This document shows, one piece after another, positions 17,966-27,864 of a DNA stretch of 64,000 bases. A program made the translations under genes and the position numbers. Source of the stretch: Acidipropionibacterium sp. (lineage in GTDB: Bacteria > Actinomycetota > Actinomycetes > Propionibacteriales > Propionibacteriaceae); NCBI GenBank assembly GCA_022647765.1, contig JALCLH010000016.1, forward strand, positions 1 to 64,000. The letters are read 5' to 3'. Position 1 is the first letter of the stretch. Each line of letters opens with the position of its first letter. Below the pieces are notes generated by a model. That model was not told the origin of the DNA. It ran no database searches and saw only the letters and a list, made by a program, of their open reading frames with translations.

Positions 17966-20290
17966 TTACGATTTGACGCGATAGACGTCGTAGACGCCGG
18001 AGACCCGGCGGATCGACTCCACGAGGTGCTTCAGATGGGTCGGGTCCGGAGACTCGAAGGTGAGCCGAAGCCGCGCCAGATGGTTCTTCGAGGTGCTCAT
18101 ATTCGCCGACAGGATGGAGACCCCCTGCTCGGCCAGGATCCGCGAGGTGTCGAAGAGCAGGCCGGAGCGGTCCAGCCCCTCCACCTGGACAGTCACCAGG
18201 TAGCCCTCCTCGGCCTCCGCGGACCAGGTCACCGGGACGATCCGCTCGGGATACTCCAGCAGGTGCTTGGCGTTGCTGCAGTCGGTCCGGTGCACCGACA
18301 CCCCGTCGGTGCGTGTCACGAAGCCCATGATCTTGTCGCCGGGCATCGGGGTGCAGCAGCGGGCCAGCTTCACCAGCATGTCGGGCTGGCCGTCCACCTC
18401 CACTCCGGACTCGCTGTGCCGGCGGGACCGCTGAGGGGCGGCCTTGACAGCGGCGTCCTCCTCGAGTTCGGCGCGGGTCTCCTCGGCTCCCCCGCCCAGG
18501 GCGATCAGCCTCTCCACCACGGCCTGCGGGCCGATGTTGTGCTCCCCCACCGCGGCGTACAGCGAGTTGATGTCACCGACCTTGAGGTCGTCGGCAACCG
18601 CGGTGAGGTACTCCACGGTGAGCAGCGACTGCAGGTGGATCCCGGCGTGGCGGATCTGCCGGGCGATCGCCTCCCGGCCGGCCTCGATGGACTCCTCCCG
18701 GCGCTCGCGGGTGAAATGAGCCTTGATCTTGGAGCGGGCCCTCGGACTGGACACGAAGTTCAGCCAGTCCCGGCTCGGACCGGCGTCCGGGGCGTTGGAG
18801 GTGAGGACGTCGACCATGTCGCCGTTGGACAGCTGGGTGTCCAACGGCACCAGCTTCCCGTTCACCCGGGCGCCGATGCAGTGATGGCCCACCTCGGTGT
18901 GCACGGCGTAGGCGAAGTCGACCGGCGTCGCCCCTTGCGGCAGCGACATCACATCGCCCTTGGGGGTGAAGACGTAGACCTCGGTGGAGTTGATCTCGAA
19001 GCGCAGCGAGTCGAGGAACTCGCTGGGATCGGCCTCCTCGCGCGACCACTGGTTGAGGCTGCGCACCCAGGACAGCTCGGAGCCGTCGGGCTGGACCCCC
19101 TTGCCCACCGAGTTGGGATTCTCCTTGTACTTCCAGTGCGCGGCGACGCCGTACTCGGCCCGGCGGTGCATCTCGTGGGTGCGGATCTGCAGCTCGACGG
19201 GCCTCCCGCCGGGACCCAGCACTGTGGTGTGCAGGGACTGGTACATGTTGTACTTCGGCATCGCGATGTAGTCCTTGAACCGCCCCGGCAGCGGATTCCA
19301 TCGCACATGCATCACCCCCAGCGCGGCGTAGCAGTCGCGCGGGGTGTCGACCAGGATGCGCAGCCCCACCAGGTCGTAGATGTCGGAGAAGTCGCGGCCG
19401 CGCACCACCATCTTCTGGTAGATCGAGTAGTAGTGCTTCGGGCGCCCGTAGACGGTGGCCTTGATGCCGGCCTCGTCGAGATCCTGCCGGACGATCTCGA
19501 TGACTTCCCGCAGCTGCTTCTCCCGTTGCGGGGCCTGCTCGGCCACCAGGTGGACGATCTCGTCGTAGACCTTGGGCTGGGTGGTGGAGAAGGCCAGATC
19601 CTCCAGCTCCCACTTGATGGCGTTCATGCCGAGCCGGTGGGCCAGCGGGGCGAAGATCTCCAGGGTCTCCTGGGCGATCCGGTTCTGCTTGTCCGGCCTC
19701 AGGAAGCCGATGGTGCGCATATTGTGCAGCCGGTCGGCGAGTTTGATCACCAGCACCCGGATGTCGCGGCTCATCGCGATGACCATCTTGCGGATCGTCT
19801 CGGCCTTCGCCGAGGAGCCGTACTGCACCTTGTCCAGCTTGGTGACGCCGTCGACCAGCAGCGCGACCTCCTGGCCGAAGTCGGCGGTGAGCTGGTCCAT
19901 CGTGTAGGAGGTGTCCTCCACCGTGTCGTGCAGCAGCCCGGCGCACAGCGTCTGGTCGTCCATGCCCAGCTCGGCGAGGATCATCGCCACCGCCAGCGGG
20001 TGGGTGATGTAGGGATCCCCGGAGATCCGGGTCTGGCCGCGGTGGTAGTGATCGGCGGTCTCGTAGGCGCGCTGCAGCAGGGTGACGTCGGCGCTGGGAT
20101 GGGAGGCCAGCACCGTCGACAGCAACGGGTCGAGGACGGCCTGCACCGGGGGCTTGGGGGCCCGCCAGCGCACGATCCTCTCGCGCATCCGCATCCGCGG
20201 CTGGGGGGTGATCTCGGCCTTCGGGGCGTGCGGCTGCCCGGGGACGCCGCGGTCTGTGCCGTAGGGCCCGTAGACGCTCTCCTCAGCCAC
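17966..20290 (-). CDS. relA: Bifunctional (p)ppGpp synthetase/hydrolase
   Basis: A Rel protein of 774 residues that makes and degrades the stringent-response alarmone in the cytosol. In order: HD hydrolase domain (HDTVEDTSY near residue 121), synthetase domain (RPKHYYSIYQKMV, then KYNMYQSLHTTVLGPGG near residue 348), TGS domain (VYVFTPKGDVMSLPQGATPV, about 430-490) and a C-terminal ACT domain (from about 695). The intact HD motif indicates hydrolase activity is retained. It starts at a GTG preceded by AAGGAGG. It lies downstream of apt, as is usual in actinobacteria, with a potassium channel gene in between. Confidence 0.95.
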   Translation of the reverse strand: MAEESVYGPYGTDRGVPGQPHAPKAEITPQPRMRMRERIVRWRAPKPPVQAVLDPLLSTVLASHPSADVTLLQRAYETADHYHRGQTRISGDPYITHPLAVAMILAELGMDDQTLCAGLLHDTVEDTSYTMDQLTADFGQEVALLVDGVTKLDKVQYGSSAKAETIRKMVIAMSRDIRVLVIKLADRLHNMRTIGFLRPDKQNRIAQETLEIFAPLAHRLGMNAIKWELEDLAFSTTQPKVYDEIVHLVAEQAPQREKQLREVIEIVRQDLDEAGIKATVYGRPKHYYSIYQKMVVRGRDFSDIYDLVGLRILVDTPRDCYAALGVMHVRWNPLPGRFKDYIAMPKYNMYQSLHTTVLGPGGRPVELQIRTHEMHRRAEYGVAAHWKYKENPNSVGKGVQPDGSELSWVRSLNQWSREEADPSEFLDSLRFEINSTEVYVFTPKGDVMSLPQGATPVDFAYAVHTEVGHHCIGARVNGKLVPLDTQLSNGDMVDVLTSNAPDAGPSRDWLNFVSSPRARSKIKAHFTRERREESIEAGREAIARQIRHAGIHLQSLLTVEYLTAVADDLKVGDINSLYAAVGEHNIGPQAVVERLIALGGGAEETRAELEEDAAVKAAPQRSRRHSESGVEVDGQPDMLVKLARCCTPMPGDKIMGFVTRTDGVSVHRTDCSNAKHLLEYPERIVPVTWSAEAEEGYLVTVQVEGLDRSGLLFDTSRILAEQGVSILSANMSTSKNHLARLRLTFESPDPTHLKHLVESIRRVSGVYDVYRVKS

Positions 20291-20386
20291 GATCGACCTC
20301 CTTGCAGCTTCGGTCCCCTGAAGCCGTGAACTCTGAAGCCATGAACTCAGCGGCCGTGAACCCAGGCAAGTCTAGTGCCATGCTCC

Positions 20387-21472
20387 TCAGCTGTGCGGCG
20401 GCTGAGGAGAGGTCCGGCGCCGGCTCAGCGCTCGGCGTACCACGATGACCGAGTCGCCGGCCTGCAGCTTCTCCAGGGTCGGGTCGTAGAAGTTGCGCAG
20501 CGTGCCGTTGCGCACCACGGCCAGCACCCGCTCGTTGGAGATGTCGGCGGGCCGGGCTCCCACCTCGTGGGCGCTCACCATCCGCTGGATGACCTCCATC
20601 CCGTGGGCGCTGGAGATGAGGTCGTCGACCACCTCACCGACGTGCGGGTTGACCGTGGTGAGCCCGAGCAGGCGCCCCACGGCGTCGGCCGAGGTGAGCA
20701 CCGAGTTGGCCCCGGACTCGCGCAGCAGCGGGAGGTTCTCCTCCTCGCGGCCGGCCACCACGATGTGGCAGCGGGCGTTGAGCTGGCGGACGGTGAGGGT
20801 GGTGAGGATGGCGGTGTCGTCGCGGGGCAGGGTGATGATCACCTCGCGGGCCTTGGCCACCTCTGCGCGGCGCAGCAGGTCGCGGCGGGTGGCGTCCCCC
20901 TCGAAGGCGGCCAGGCCGTGCCGGTTGGCCTCGGCGACCGCGGTGCCCTTGGCGTCGATGACGACGATCCGGTCGAGCGGGACGTCGTGGTTGAGCAGGG
21001 TGTTGATCGCGGCGCGTCCCTTGGTGCCGTATCCGATGACGACGGTGTGATTGCGCATGTGCCTTCTCCAACTGGCGTCGCGGATGCCCCGCCTGCCCTC
21101 GGTGGCCAGCACCTCCAGGGTGGCGCCCACCAACAGCACCAGGAAGGCGATTCTCAACGGGGTGATGACGATGGCGCTGATCAGCCGCGCCGAGGGGGTG
21201 AGCGGCGTGATGTCGCCGTAGCCGGTGGTGGTGACGGTGACCGTCGAGTAGTACAGGGAGTCGATGAAGGTGATCGGCTGGTGGGTCACGTTGTCGATGT
21301 AGGAGCCGCGGTCGAGGTAGACGATCGCGGTGCTGATCGCCATCATCAGCAGGGCCAGCAGGACCCGGCGGGCGAGCTCCGCGATCGGGCTGTGAGTCTT
21401 GAACGGCAGGCTCACCATTGCGGTGCGCCGGATCTGGCGCACCGACGACTCCGGCTGTTGCTCCTCGGCCAT
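20387..21472 (-). CDS. Potassium channel with RCK/TrkA-N regulatory domain
   Basis: A 361-residue two-helix ion channel subunit. The first helix is about residues 36-53 and the pore carries the canonical K+ filter TVTTTGYGD (near residue 83). The second helix follows (LRIAFLVLLVGATLEVLA). A cytoplasmic RCK domain begins HTVVIGYGTKGRAAINTLL (near residue 140), with the nucleotide-binding glycines intact. A C-terminal RCK-C-like portion ends VRNGTLRNFYDPTLEKLQAG. Family knowledge suggests a tetrameric, ligand-gated K+ channel. It is inserted between apt and relA, which usually adjoin. The frame is intact. Confidence 0.9.
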   Translation of the reverse strand: MAEEQQPESSVRQIRRTAMVSLPFKTHSPIAELARRVLLALLMMAISTAIVYLDRGSYIDNVTHQPITFIDSLYYSTVTVTTTGYGDITPLTPSARLISAIVITPLRIAFLVLLVGATLEVLATEGRRGIRDASWRRHMRNHTVVIGYGTKGRAAINTLLNHDVPLDRIVVIDAKGTAVAEANRHGLAAFEGDATRRDLLRRAEVAKAREVIITLPRDDTAILTTLTVRQLNARCHIVVAGREEENLPLLRESGANSVLTSADAVGRLLGLTTVNPHVGEVVDDLISSAHGMEVIQRMVSAHEVGARPADISNERVLAVVRNGTLRNFYDPTLEKLQAGDSVIVVRRALSRRRTSPQPPHS

Positions 21473-21484
21473 GGCGGTCCCCGC

Positions 21485-22021
21485 TCAGCCCCTCAGGACC
21501 GCGGACACCCGGGGCACCCCGGCGTCGGCCAGGGCCTCGCGGCCGCCCAGGCCCTCCAGCTCCATCAGCACCGAGGCCTGGACCAGCTCGACGTCCAGAT
21601 CGGCGAGCAGGGCGGCGGTGGCGGCCAGGGTTCCGCCGGTGGCCAGGATGTCGTCGACGATCATCACCCGCGAGCCCGCCGGAATGGCGTCCCGGTGGAT
21701 GGTGAGGGTCTCGGCGCCGTACTCGAGGTCGAAGCTCTTCGAGAACACCTCGCAGGGCAGCTTGCCGGGCTTGCGGACCGGCACGAAGCCGACCTTGAGG
21801 GACAGCGCCACCGGGGCCGCGAAGACGAACCCGCGAGCCTCGATGCCGACCACCACGTCGATGTCGTCCGGGGCGCCGGCCACCAGTTCCGAGATGGCGG
21901 CGTCGAACCCCTGCGGGCTGCCGAGCAGCGGGGTGATGTCCTTGAAGTCCACCCCGGGCTTGGGGAAGTCCGGCACCGAGCGGATCAGCCCGGCGATCAG
22001 ATCGGTCCTGCTGGTGGTCAT
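21485..22021 (-). CDS. apt: Adenine phosphoribosyltransferase
   Basis: Purine salvage enzyme making AMP from adenine and PRPP, 178 residues. The PRPP-binding motif VMIVDDILATGGTLAATAA (near residue 120) and the N-terminal RSVPDFPKPGVDFKDITPLL are diagnostic. The ATG at 22021 has a GAAGAGGA site upstream. In this sequence the upstream secF frame runs into apt without a stop, giving an apparent 553-residue fusion. That is best explained by one extra base near 22083, which hides the normal secF stop in an ATGA overlap. Confidence 0.93.
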   Translation of the reverse strand: MTTSRTDLIAGLIRSVPDFPKPGVDFKDITPLLGSPQGFDAAISELVAGAPDDIDVVVGIEARGFVFAAPVALSLKVGFVPVRKPGKLPCEVFSKSFDLEYGAETLTIHRDAIPAGSRVMIVDDILATGGTLAATAALLADLDVELVQASVLMELEGLGGREALADAGVPRVSAVLRG

Positions 22022-23113
22022 TTCGTCCTCTTCGAGGTATTCGTCGGCAGGTCGGCCTCGGGCAGGTCTGCGACGCCGGTGGCCTGCTGCCGCGACGGTC
22101 TGCGCACTGACCTTCGGCGCCGACTGGGCGGCCTTGGCGCGGCGCCGGTTCACCGCCTCGGTGTGCTTGCGGATCGCGGGCTCCCGCTCGCGCATCTGGG
22201 CCAGCAGCGGGGTGGCGATGAAGATCGACGAGTAGGCGCCGATGATCATGCCGACGAACAGCGCCAGGCCGAGATCCTCCAGCGGTCCGGAGCCGAGCAG
22301 GAAGGCTCCGGCGAAGAGCAGCGCGGCCACCGGCAGGACGCCGATGATGGTGGTGTTGATGGACCTCACCAGCACCTGGTTGACCGCCCGGTTGGCCCCC
22401 TCGGAGTAGGTGATGTCGGTCCCCTCGAGGTGCGAGGTGTTCTCGCGGACCTTGTCGAAGACCACCACCGTGTCGTACAGCGAGTAGCCGAGGATGGTGA
22501 GGACGCCGATCAGCGTGGAGGGGGTGACGGTGAAGCCCACCAGGGCGTAGACGCCGACCGTGATGATGATGTCGTGGATCAGCGCGACGATGGCCGATAC
22601 CGACATCTTCCAGTCGCGGAAGTAGATCCAGATCAGGATCATCACCAGGGCCAGGAAGACCGCCAGCGCCTGGAGCCCCTTGATGGTGATCTGGCGGCCC
22701 CACTGGGCGCCGACATTGGAGTAGGTGACCGCATCGTTGCTGGAGCCGGTCGCCTTGGCGATCGCCTCACGCACCGTGACGGTCTCCTGCGGGTTCAGCG
22801 GGCGGGTCTGCACCCGGACGTGGTTGGAGCCCACCGTGACCACCTCGGTGCCGTCCAGATCCGAGGGCCCCGAGGAGGTGACCGCCTGGCGGACCGTGTC
22901 GATGGTGCTGGTGGTCACCTGGGCCGGGGAGTTGAACTCGACGCCGCCGCGGAAGTCGATGCCCAGGTTCAGCCCGCGGACCAGAAGCCCGATGATCGAG
23001 ACGGCGATGAGCACCGCCGAGAGGGTGTACCAGATCCTGCGCCGCCCGACGAAGGAGTACGAGATCTCGCCGGTGTACAGAGCATGGGCGAAGCCCGACC
23101 TGCGCTCAGCCAT
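22018..23113 (-). CDS. secF: Protein translocase subunit SecF (one frameshift near the C-terminus)
   Basis: Membrane partner of SecD that uses the proton gradient to help release secreted proteins. It shows GLNLGIDFRGGVEF after the first helix, then the conserved ILGYSLYDTVVVFDKVREN block and five further helices. The literal frame continues into apt. Dropping one base of a CC pair at 22083-22084 (plus strand) gives a plausible tail, VADLPEADLPTNTSKRTK, and a TGA overlapping the apt ATG, for 364 residues. The start at 23113 follows the secD stop by one base, with GAGGAGG inside the secD end. Confidence 0.88.
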
Positions 23114-23114
23114 C

Positions 23115-24845
23115 TCAGGCCTCCTCGTCGTCGTGGTGGTCGTCACTGCCGTGCCCGGTACTGCTGGACGCCTTCGCCGGTTGCCGGCGGTGGTGGGCGC
23201 GGCGTCCCAGCAGCTGGGCCTCGGTGACGCCCATGTGGGTGGGTTCCAGACCGGAGCCGCGGCGTCCCGTCCCCCAGAATCTCGTCCCGCCGAGCAGCAG
23301 CACGATCGGATGGGTGAAGAAGAAGCAGATCAGCAGGTCGATGGCGGTGGTGAGTCCCAGGGTGAAGGCGAATCCCTTCACCTGGTCGACCGACAGGATG
23401 AACAGGATGACCGCCGACAGCAGCTGGACGCCGTCGGCCATCGCGATGGTGCCGCGGGCCTTGCGCCAGCCGGTCTGCAGGGAGGTGCGCAGGGTGCGGC
23501 CCTCCCGGATCTCGTCGCGGATCCGTTCAAAGTAGATGATGAAGGAGTCGGCGGTGATGCCGATCGCCACGATCGCCCCGGCGATGCCGGCCAGCGACAG
23601 GGTGAAGCCCATCGAGTCTCCCAGCAGCACCATCGCGGCATAGGTGAAGGCGCCGGCGATCACCAGGGAGCTGATCACCACCAGGCCGAGGCCCCGGTAG
23701 TACAGGATGCAGTAGGCGGCGACCAGCACCAGGCCGATCAGGCCGGCGATCAGGCCGACCTTCAACTGCTCGCCGCCGAGGGTGGGCGAGACGGTGTCGA
23801 CGCTGGACGGGGTGAAGGACAGCGGCAGGGCGCCGTACTTGAGGATATTGGCCAGTTCGTCGGCCGAGGCCTGGGTGAAGCTGCCGGAGATCTCCGCCTG
23901 ACCGGTGGTGATGGGGCAGGCGGCGCCCTTGTTGCCGTCGAGCTGCGGGTAGGAGATGACCTTGCCGTCCAGGACGACCGCGAACTGGTTCTGCGGGTTC
24001 TGCTGGGAGCACAGGTAGGTGGTGGCGGTGCCGAAGCTGGTGGCGCCGATCGAGTTGAAGGTGAGGTTGACGACGTAGGACACGTTGCCCTGCGGAATCC
24101 CCGAGGTGGCCTTGGTCACCAGGGTTCCCGGCAGCGCCACCGGGGAGAGCAGGAACTTCATGGTGCCCTCGCGATTGCAGGTCACCAGGGAGCTGGAGTC
24201 CTGGGCCTCGACGGTGGCGGCGCACTTGTGGTCGGTGAAGGCCTGCTGATCGGCTGGACTCGGCGTCCAGGTCTGGGCCGCCTGGACCTGCTTGGCCTGG
24301 GCCTTGGCGTCGGTGGCGGAATAGGTCTTGGGGGATGCGCTGGGGCTGGCCGAGCCGGCCTTGGCCGACGCTCCGGCAGAGGCAGAAGCGCTCGGCTTCG
24401 GCGCGGGAGGCGCCGAGGGCAGTGCGGTCGGGGTGTAGGGCCCGGCCTTCGGCGTCGCGGAGGCCACCGGCTGCTCGGCGTAGACGAAGCGGAAGCCCAG
24501 CTGGGCGGTCTGGCCGACCATCTGGAGCAGCTTGTCGGAGTTGACGTTGGGGGCCGAGACGACGATGTTGCGATCCCCGGAGGTCTTCACCGACGACTCG
24601 CCGACTCCCATCGAGTCGACCCGCTGCTGGATGATGTTGCGAGCCTGTTCGAGGTTGGCCGCCGAGGGCGCCTTCCCGTCACTGGTCTTGGCGGTGAGGG
24701 TGATGGTGGTGCCGCCCTTGAGATCCAGGCCGAGCCGTGGGGACCACGAATGGGTGAAGAACATCAGCCCGTACATCGCGGCGATGAGCACCAGGAAGAT
24801 GATGAGTGTCCTGGCTGGATGGGGCTTGTGCTGGGTACTAGCCAC
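23115..24845 (-). CDS. secD: Protein translocase subunit SecD
   Basis: A 576-residue multi-pass membrane protein of the SecDF complex. The first helix (about residues 12-30) is followed by SPRLGLDLKGGTTITL, the SecD signature. A long periplasmic-type domain carries an Ala/Ser/Pro-rich insert (about 128-175). The C-terminal six-helix region includes IAGAIVAIGITADSFIIYFE and RIRDEIREGRTLRTSLQTGW. It starts at a GTG with AAGGA upstream. The order yajC-secD-secF is conserved. Confidence 0.95.
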   Translation of the reverse strand: MASTQHKPHPARTLIIFLVLIAAMYGLMFFTHSWSPRLGLDLKGGTTITLTAKTSDGKAPSAANLEQARNIIQQRVDSMGVGESSVKTSGDRNIVVSAPNVNSDKLLQMVGQTAQLGFRFVYAEQPVASATPKAGPYTPTALPSAPPAPKPSASASAGASAKAGSASPSASPKTYSATDAKAQAKQVQAAQTWTPSPADQQAFTDHKCAATVEAQDSSSLVTCNREGTMKFLLSPVALPGTLVTKATSGIPQGNVSYVVNLTFNSIGATSFGTATTYLCSQQNPQNQFAVVLDGKVISYPQLDGNKGAACPITTGQAEISGSFTQASADELANILKYGALPLSFTPSSVDTVSPTLGGEQLKVGLIAGLIGLVLVAAYCILYYRGLGLVVISSLVIAGAFTYAAMVLLGDSMGFTLSLAGIAGAIVAIGITADSFIIYFERIRDEIREGRTLRTSLQTGWRKARGTIAMADGVQLLSAVILFILSVDQVKGFAFTLGLTTAIDLLICFFFTHPIVLLLGGTRFWGTGRRGSGLEPTHMGVTEAQLLGRRAHHRRQPAKASSSTGHGSDDHHDDEEA

Positions 24846-24947
24846 GTATCGGAGTCCTTGGTCGGTGATCAGGAGACGCCGGCTCGCGCCGACGCCTCCT
24901 GCGGGTGGTGTCCGGGATCTGGGCCGGAGCGATCCCCGGCCGGGAGA

Positions 24948-25385
24948 CTACTCCGACGCCTTGTTCTGGGGGGTCTGAGGGGCGGGCTGGGTCTCGGTGG
25001 GGGCCGACGCCGGCTCGGTGATCTCGGCCTGCGCGGCATCTGCCTGCACCGTCTCGACCTGCGCGGGCTCGGTGATCTCGTCGGCGAAGGAGAACTCCTC
25101 CTCGGCGGGGCTGACCACCTTGCTGATGGCCTGCTTGACGACGACGATCTCCGCGCCGGGGGCGAGTTCGACGATGGCCTGCTTGTCACCGACATGGGTC
25201 AGGGTGCCGTAGATGCCGCTGGTGAGCATCACCCGGGCTCCCTCGCCCATCGAGTTCTCCAGCTCCTGGCGCGCGGTCTGCTGCTTCTTCATATTGCGGC
25301 GAGTGGTCATGGTCATGATTCCCAGGAACAGGATGAGAATGATGACCATCGGCAGTAGGCCGCCGAGGCCCGCAAGAAGTGGCAT
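24948..25385 (-). CDS. yajC: Preprotein translocase accessory subunit YajC
   Basis: A 145-residue protein with a single N-terminal membrane helix (PMVIILILFLGIMTM, about residues 12-26). The conserved YajC core follows: MKKQQTARQELENSMGEGAR, then VMLTSGIYGTLTHVGDKQA. It associates with SecDF. The C-terminal third is an acidic, Ala/Pro/Glu-rich extension common in actinobacteria. It is immediately upstream of secD on the same strand. Confidence 0.92.
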   Translation of the reverse strand: MPLLAGLGGLLPMVIILILFLGIMTMTTRRNMKKQQTARQELENSMGEGARVMLTSGIYGTLTHVGDKQAIVELAPGAEIVVVKQAISKVVSPAEEEFSFADEITEPAQVETVQADAAQAEITEPASAPTETQPAPQTPQNKASE

Positions 25386-25466
25386 GGATGATCCCCTGTG
25401 TTGGATTGGGTACTGGACTGATGAAGTACCGAATTGTTGAGTATCGGCACGGCTGACCCACTCATG

Positions 25467-26507
25467 CTACCCGTCCGCGCCGACGGCGTCCTCCCGCGGT
25501 TCTCCGCCCCCGGGAGGGGTGAGGCCGAGGTGGGTCCAGGCGCGGTCGGTGGCCACCCGCCCGCGAGGGGTGCGCATCAGGAAGCCCAACCGCACCAGGA
25601 AGGGCTCGGCGACCTCCTCGACGGTCTGCGGCTCCTCCCCCACCGCGATCGCCAGCGTGGACAGTCCGACCGGGCCGCCGGCGAATTTGACGCAGACGGC
25701 GTCCAGCACCGCCCGGTCCAGCCGGTCCAGGCCGAGCGGATCGACCTCGTAGAGGTCCAGCGCGGAGGCGGCCACCTCGGGCTGCACCGGACCGGGCCCG
25801 ACGTTGACCTCGGCGTAGTCGCGAACCCGTCTCAGCAGCCGGTTGGCGATCCTGGGAGTGCCGCGGGACCGCCCGGCGATGGTGGTCGCGGTGCCGGGAG
25901 CCAGTTCGACCCCCAGCACCCGGGCCGAGCGGGTGATGATGAACTCCAGGTCGGCCGGGTCGTAGAACTCCAGCTGGGCGGTGAAGCCGAACCGGTCGCG
26001 CAGCGGCCCGGGCAGCAGCCCGGCCCGGGTGGTCGCCCCGACCAGGGTGAAGGGCGGGATCTCGATCGGGATGGCGGTGGCGCCGGGCCCCTTGCCGACG
26101 ACGACGTCGACCCGGAAGTCCTCCATGGCCAGGTAGAGCATCTCCTCGGCCGGTTTGGACATCCGGTGGATCTCGTCGAGGAAGAACACCTCGCCGGGCA
26201 CCAGGGAGGACAGGATGGCGGCCAGGTCGCCGGCGTGCTGGATGGCCGGGCCCGAGGAGATCCGGATCGGTGAGCCCATCTCGGTGGCGATGATCATCGC
26301 CAGGGTGGTCTTGCCCAGCCCGGGAGGGCCCGACAGCAGGACATGGTCGGGGGTGGTCTGGCGGGCCTTCGCGGCCTCCAGCACCAGCCCGAGCTGGTCG
26401 GAGACCCGCGGCTGGCCGCGGAACTCCGCCAGCGCGCCGGGGCGCAGCGCGGCCTCCTCGGCCTTCTCGGGTGGTTCGGCCCAAGGATCGACCGGCGAGT
26501 TCTCCAT
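25467..26507 (-). CDS. ruvB: Holliday junction DNA helicase RuvB
   Basis: AAA+ motor that drives branch migration with RuvA, 346 residues. Walker [10 protein letters not shown] (near residue 58), Walker [13 protein letters not shown], sensor 1 [11 protein letters not shown] and the arginine-finger stretch GPLRDRFGF are all present. A winged-helix domain forms the C-terminus. The ATG at 26507 is chosen because the family begins shortly before the FRGQ motif and a purine-rich GAGAAGAGGGG lies upstream. It is downstream of ruvA in the usual ruvCAB order. Confidence 0.95.
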   Translation of the reverse strand: MENSPVDPWAEPPEKAEEAALRPGALAEFRGQPRVSDQLGLVLEAAKARQTTPDHVLLSGPPGLGKTTLAMIIATEMGSPIRISSGPAIQHAGDLAAILSSLVPGEVFFLDEIHRMSKPAEEMLYLAMEDFRVDVVVGKGPGATAIPIEIPPFTLVGATTRAGLLPGPLRDRFGFTAQLEFYDPADLEFIITRSARVLGVELAPGTATTIAGRSRGTPRIANRLLRRVRDYAEVNVGPGPVQPEVAASALDLYEVDPLGLDRLDRAVLDAVCVKFAGGPVGLSTLAIAVGEEPQTVEEVAEPFLVRLGFLMRTPRGRVATDRAWTHLGLTPPGGGEPREDAVGADG

Positions 26508-26611
26508 TGCCCCTCTTCTCGTCACGTGTGCGGCACGTCACGTCCTGTGGATCAGGTTCTGTAGGTCACGATAGTCATCGGCACCGACAGTTCGGCACTC
26601 ACCAGATGTCG

Positions 26612-27224
26612 TCAGGCCAGGCTGCGCAGCGCCGCCCGCATCAGCACCCCGATCGAGACCCCGGGATCCTCCTGGCGCATCCCGGCCACCGAGTCGGCCG
26701 CTCCCTCGGCGTCCCGGCTCGACCATCCCAGGCCGATCAGCCCGTCGACCACCTGTTCGCGCCACAGCTGCGATCCGGGGGCCGATGAGGGTCCGCTCGG
26801 GCCTGGCAATGGGCCGGAGGAGAGCAGCGCGGCGCGGTCCTTCAGCTCGAGGATGAGCTTTGGCGGCGCCCTTCTTCCCGATCCCGGGCACCCGGCACAG
26901 GGTCGCGGCGTCCTCGCCGGACAGGGCCGCGGCGAGCTCATCGGCGCTGAGCACCGACAGCATCGCCATCGCCAGCTTCGGTCCGACCCCCGAGGCGGTC
27001 TGCACCAGTTCAAAGGCGTCCCGGTCCTCTGAGGTGGCGAAGCCGTGCAGGGTGAGCGAGTCCTCGCGGACCACCAGGGAGGTCTCCAGGGTCATCTCGG
27101 AGCCGGGCCTGGCGGTGGCTGCGGTGGCGGGCGGGCAGTTGACCTTCATCCCGAACCCGCCGATGTCCAGCACCACCCAGGTGGGGCCGGCGGCCGAGAC
27201 GGTGCCGCGCAGATGGGAGATCAT
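26612..27224 (-). CDS. ruvA: Holliday junction DNA helicase RuvA (one frameshift)
   Basis: Tetrameric protein that binds the four-way junction and recruits RuvB. The N-terminus [20 protein letters not shown] and the helix-hairpin-helix motifs ([14 protein letters not shown], then [11 protein letters not shown]) are clear. At 26859-26861 an extra base in a short T-run (AAA on the coding strand) shifts the frame. Correcting it continues [12 protein letters not shown] and ends [11 protein letters not shown] at 26612, giving 203 residues as expected. Taken literally, the frame runs to 26538 with unrelated sequence. The ATG overlaps the ruvC stop (ATGA). Confidence 0.9.
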
Positions 27225-27775
27225 CGTGCCAGGTCCTTCCAGGAGCGGGGGGGACGCCGTCCGGTGGCGGCGCGCTGGGCCGCGGCGGCGTCCTGCAGTC
27301 GTTGGTCGGCCGATCCGCGCCAGATCTGGCAGATCGCCAGAGCCACCGCGTCGGCGGCGTCGGCGGGCTTGGGAGCCTCCTTGAGGCGCAGCACCCGGGC
27401 CACCATGAGCCCGACCTGCGCCTTGTCGGCGCGCCCCGACCCGGAGATCGCGGCCTTCACCTCACTGGGGGTGTGCAGGGCCACCGGCAGCCCGTGCCGG
27501 GCGCCGACCACCATCGCCAGGCCGGCCGCCTGGGCGGTCCCGGCGACGGTGGAGCGGTTGTGCTGGGCGAAGACCCGTTCGATGGCCACCTGATCTGGGT
27601 GGTACGTGGTGCACCACTCCTCCAGGCCGTCGTGAATCCGCAGCAGACGCCGAGAGGTGTCCAGATCAGCGGGGGTCCGGATGACGCCGACCGCCACCAG
27701 CTCCAGGGGACGGCCGTATCCGCCCTCGACCAGCGCCACGCCACACCGGGTGAGGCCCGGATCGACCCCCATCAC
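27221..27775 (-). CDS. ruvC: Crossover junction endonuclease RuvC
   Basis: Holliday junction resolvase of about 184 residues. Catalytic acidic residues are visible in [18 protein letters not shown] (first Asp), [15 protein letters not shown] (Glu) and the C-terminal [14 protein letters not shown] (Asp pair). It starts at a GTG at 27775, with an ATG one codon later; either may be used. Its stop overlaps the ruvA start, so the two are translationally coupled. Confidence 0.93.
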   Translation of the reverse strand: MMGVDPGLTRCGVALVEGGYGRPLELVAVGVIRTPADLDTSRRLLRIHDGLEEWCTTYHPDQVAIERVFAQHNRSTVAGTAQAAGLAMVVGARHGLPVALHTPSEVKAAISGSGRADKAQVGLMVARVLRLKEAPKPADAADAVALAICQIWRGSADQRLQDAAAAQRAATGRRPPRSWKDLAR

Positions 27776-27864
27776 GCGCAGCAGGCGGCGGTCGGTGGAG
27801 GTGACCCGGTTGATCCTCTGGACCGGCGCCTGAGAAACCGACTCGGGGGGCCGGTGCTCTCCGG

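Noticed and set aside
17521..17976. CRISPR-like array at the tandem repeat
   Set aside because: Units are about 139 bp and directly abut with no unique spacers, and no cas genes are present.
16054..17976. 640-codon plus-strand frame with an internally repeated protein segment
   Set aside because: It is the thrC antisense strand plus the intergenic DNA repeat; the protein repetition merely reflects the 139-bp units.
20375..25358. Long plus-strand frames of 950 and 877 codons
   Set aside because: Antisense to the K+ channel, apt, secF, secD and yajC; low-complexity shadow translations.
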